Shown: positions 62,032 through 64,000 of the stretch, piece after piece
How positions within the stretch are numbered: position 1 is the first letter of the stretch
Layout: every line of letters starts with the position of its first letter
Assembly (NCBI RefSeq): GCF_009769735.1
Contig: NZ_WSRO01000002.1
Coordinates: forward strand, 4,042,001 to 4,106,000
Direction: 5' to 3'
DNA from: Streptomyces sp. BA2
GTDB lineage: Bacteria; Actinomycetota; Actinomycetes; Streptomycetales; Streptomycetaceae
Length of the DNA stretch: 64,000 nucleotides
Notes under the pieces: generated by a model
What the model was told of the DNA's origin: nothing
Database searches by the model: none
The model's input: the letters and a program-made list of their open reading frames with translations, nothing else
Made by a program: the position numbers and the translations under genes

Positions 62032-62901
62032 ATGACAGAAATCACGGATCGCCGGGGGAAGTACGCCGACTTCGAAGGGTTGCGGGAGCGGGCAATCGCG
62101 CTGCGGCGGGAGGGACTGAGCCGCCGCCAGATCCGCGACCGCCTCCTCGTGGACAACAACGACATCCTGAACCGCCTCCTGGAGGGCGAACCGGCCCCGG
62201 AGTGGACGAAGCGCCCGAACGCGAAGGACGACCTACGGGAACGGGCCCGGGAGCTGCGGCTCCAGGGCATGACCTACGACCAGATCCAGGTGGAGCTGGG
62301 GTGCTCGAAGGGGTCGATCTCACTGTGGGTGCGGGATCTCCCGAAGCCGGAGCGGCGCGATCCGTCAGAGCAGGCGAAGCTGGCGGCGCGGAAACGGTGG
62401 GAGCACGAACTCACGGTGCGGGACGAGGAGCGGCAGCGCGTGAAGGAAGCCGCGCGCCAGCAGATGGAGAACATGTCGGCACGCGAACTCATGTTCGCCG
62501 GGGTCGCTCTGTACTGGGCGGAAGGCACGAAGGACAAGCCGTACGACCGCCGCGAAAACGTCACCTTCGTCAACAGTGACCCAGGCGTCATCCAGCTCTA
62601 CCTGGCCTGGCTGAGATTGCTCGATGTCGCGCCCGAGCGCCTGCAGTACCGGGTCATGATCCACATGACGGCGGACATAGAGGGCGCCAAGCAGTACTGG
62701 GCAGACCTGGTCGGCATCGACGCTTCTTCGTTCCAGAAGACAACGATCAAGAAGCACAACCCGAGAACGGTCCGGAAGAACGTAGGCGAGAACTACCGGG
62801 GTTGCCTGGTCGTACGAGTCAAGCAAGGAGCCGATTTGTACCGTCGCATCGAAGGCTGGTGGTCTGGCATGGTGGTGGAGGCCAAGCGGCATACCGCGTA
62901 G
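62032..62901 (+). CDS. HTH protein with possible LAGLIDADG-like C-terminal domain
   Basis: 289 residues. Two helix-turn-helix-like segments (LRREGLSRRQIRDRLLVDNNDILNRLL and LRLQGMTYDQIQVELGCSKGSISLWVRDL, about 20-90). The C-terminal half reads FAGVALYWAEGTKDKPYDRRENVTFVNSDPGVIQLYLAWLRLL, whose A-L-Y-W-A-E-G-T-K and N-S-D-P pattern resembles LAGLIDADG-type folds of homing endonuclease-like proteins. It ends 13 bases before tRNA-Gln. Function not recognised: a DNA-binding regulator or a domesticated nuclease. Confidence 0.75.
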   Translation: MTEITDRRGKYADFEGLRERAIALRREGLSRRQIRDRLLVDNNDILNRLLEGEPAPEWTKRPNAKDDLRERARELRLQGMTYDQIQVELGCSKGSISLWVRDLPKPERRDPSEQAKLAARKRWEHELTVRDEERQRVKEAARQQMENMSARELMFAGVALYWAEGTKDKPYDRRENVTFVNSDPGVIQLYLAWLRLLDVAPERLQYRVMIHMTADIEGAKQYWADLVGIDASSFQKTTIKKHNPRTVRKNVGENYRGCLVVRVKQGADLYRRIEGWWSGMVVEAKRHTA

Positions 62902-62914
62902 GCTGCTCCCGCCA

Positions 62915-62986
62915 TCCCCTGTGGTGTAATTGGCAACACCCGGCACTTTGACTGCCGTATTCCAGGTTCGAGCCCTGGCGGGGGAG
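62915..62986 (+). tRNA. tRNA-Gln(UUG)
   Basis: 72 bases with acceptor arms TCCCCTG/CGGGGGA, D arm GTGTAATTGGCAACAC, anticodon stem GGCA and loop CTTTGAC (anticodon UUG), T arm with GGTTCGAGCC, discriminator G. CCA is present in the genome right after (62987-62989). Confidence 0.95.
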
Positions 62987-62995
62987 CCAACGTTC

Positions 62996-63021
62996 GGGTC
63001 CTGACCGCACGGTCAGGACCC
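62996..63021 (+). terminator. Hairpin terminator downstream of tRNA-Gln
   Basis: Perfect 12-bp arms GGGTCCTGACCG (62996-63007) and CGGTCAGGACCC (63010-63021), 7 bases past the CCA end. Confidence 0.85.
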
Positions 63022-63100
63022 GCCCTCATTTCCGCCCCACAACGCCCCGGTATCCTGCGGATGTCCAATCCCCGCACATCCGAAGCCGAAGGGCACCCCC

Positions 63101-64000
63101 GTGAGCGCCAACAGCCCGGCAGCCGTCGTCGTCCTTGCAGCGGGTGAGGGCACCCGTATGAAGTCGGCCACTCCCAAGGTCCTGCATGAGATCTGTGGCC
63201 GTTCCCTCATCGGGCATGTGCTCGAAGCCGCGTACGCGCTGAGCCCGGAGCGGCTCGTCACCGTGGTCGGGTTCGCCCGTGAGCAGGTCATCGCGCATCT
63301 GGGGACGATCGCCCCGGACGTGCGCACGGCGTACCAGAGCGAGCAGAAGGGCACGGGCCACGCGGTCCGTATCGGTCTGGACGAGCTCGGCGGGGCCGTG
63401 GACGGGACCGTCATCGTCGTCTGTGGTGACACCCCGCTGCTGACGGGCGCGACCCTGCAGAAGCTGGCCGAGACGCACACGGGCGACGGCAACGCCGTCA
63501 CCGTGCTGACCGCCGAGGTGCCGGACGCGACCGGTTACGGCCGGATCGTGCGGGACGGCGAGAGCGGTGCGGTGACCGCGATCGTGGAGCACAAGGACGC
63601 CACTGAGACGCAGCGCCTGATCCGTGAGATCAACTCCGGTGTGTTCGCGTTCGATGGGCAGCTGCTCGCGAAGGCGTTGGGCAAGGTGCGTACGGACAAC
63701 AGTCAGGGTGAGGAGTACCTGACCGATGTTCTGGGGATCCTGCGGGAGGCGGGGCATCGGGTGGGTGCGGCTGTCGCCCTCGATCATGAGGAGATCGCGG
63801 GGATCAACAACCGCGTTCAACTGGCCGAGGCCCGGCGCACCTTGAACGACCGGTTGCTCACCGAGGCGATGCTGGCGGGTGTGACGGTGGTGGACCCGGC
63901 GTCGACGTGGTTCGACGCGACGGTGACGTACGAGCAGGACGCGCTGGTGCACCCCGGCACGCAGCTCCACGGCGTCACGCATCTCGGCGAGGGCGCGGAG
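63101..64000 (+). CDS. glmU: Bifunctional UDP-GlcNAc pyrophosphorylase / GlcN-1-P acetyltransferase, N-terminal part
   Basis: 300 codons to the window edge, no stop. GTG 63101 with GAAGGG upstream. Uridyltransferase motif AAVVVLAAGEGTRMKSATPKVLHEICG (Gly-rich loop and Arg/Lys), SEQKGTGHAVR, VIVVCGDTPLL (metal Asp), TGYGRIVRDG, IREINSGVFAF and the start of the left-handed beta-helix (TWFDATVTYEQDALVHPGTQL). It makes UDP-GlcNAc for peptidoglycan. The C-terminal acetyltransferase domain lies outside. Confidence 0.97.
   Translation, partial: MSANSPAAVVVLAAGEGTRMKSATPKVLHEICGRSLIGHVLEAAYALSPERLVTVVGFAREQVIAHLGTIAPDVRTAYQSEQKGTGHAVRIGLDELGGAVDGTVIVVCGDTPLLTGATLQKLAETHTGDGNAVTVLTAEVPDATGYGRIVRDGESGAVTAIVEHKDATETQRLIREINSGVFAFDGQLLAKALGKVRTDNSQGEEYLTDVLGILREAGHRVGAAVALDHEEIAGINNRVQLAEARRTLNDRLLTEAMLAGVTVVDPASTWFDATVTYEQDALVHPGTQLHGVTHLGEGAE

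Overview
This is a very GC-rich, densely coded actinobacterial chromosome segment, almost certainly from Streptomyces. The evidence is the tRNA-Leu(UAA) gene bldA, a pair of Rpf/LysM secreted hydrolases preceded by a ydaO-type (c-di-AMP) riboswitch leader, a Rex-like operator upstream of ndh, the eno-divIC-DUF501-ppx block, GTG starts with 4-base start/stop overlaps, and the near absence of TTA codons outside one island. From memory, the order ndh ... eno ... rpf ... mazG ... mfd ... glmU resembles the core chromosome of S. coelicolor. That collinearity was not checked here.

Layout. 1-3.7 kb: 3' end of an mce lipid-import operon (two Mce/MlaD proteins, two Mce-associated membrane proteins). 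3.85 kb: bldA. 4.3-7.7 kb: a LolD/FtsX-type ABC exporter pair. 7.8-10.7 kb: a cyclopropane-fatty-acid-synthase-like methyltransferase and type II NADH dehydrogenase. 11.1-11.7 kb: a Phd/RelE toxin-antitoxin pair with a promoter-embedded palindrome. 11.7-17.4 kb: ppx, DUF501, divIC, eno and two rpf genes. 17.5-26.2 kb: a P450, MazG, a SurA-like lipoprotein, a Ser/Thr kinase with TPR-like tail, a membrane protein, an HTH-methylase-specificity fusion and an LppX-like lipoprotein. 26.2-33.3 kb: accessory-looking GNATs, a secreted HNH lipoprotein with a MOSC protein, an NTF2-like protein and a TetR/MMPL pair.

33.3-41.5 kb is the most notable part: a small biosynthetic island placed just before mfd. 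It has a divergent NAD(P)-dependent saccharopine-dehydrogenase-like reductase, a PigD-like thiamine-diphosphate enzyme, a PigE-like fusion of an acyl-ACP reductase domain (with the expected Cys) to a class III aminotransferase, an acyl carrier protein and a FabF-like ketosynthase. The chemistry these families suggest is loading of a fatty acyl chain on the ACP, pyruvate-derived acetyl transfer (Stetter type), reductive release to an aldehyde, transamination and spontaneous cyclisation to a 2-methyl-3-alkyl-1-pyrroline, perhaps then reduced. Both divergent genes carry TTA codons within their first 20 codons, three in all, so the island should need the bldA tRNA encoded about 30 kb away.

41.6-53.1 kb: mfd, a second LolD/FtsX pair closely resembling the first, an EmrB/QacA exporter and a DUF485/solute:sodium symporter pair. 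53.2-59.7 kb: a DivIVA-like coiled-coil protein followed by a block of polymorphic-toxin-type enzymes joined to or paired with SUKH immunity domains (deaminase + SUKH-4, WHH nuclease + SUKH, YwqJ-like deaminase next to SUKH-3). 59.7-60.5 kb: a non-coding array of about twelve 41-bp tandem repeats, followed by two further repeat arrays. 60.5-64 kb: an orphan NarL-type histidine kinase, an HTH protein with a possible LAGLIDADG-like C-terminus, tRNA-Gln(UUG) and the 5' part of glmU.
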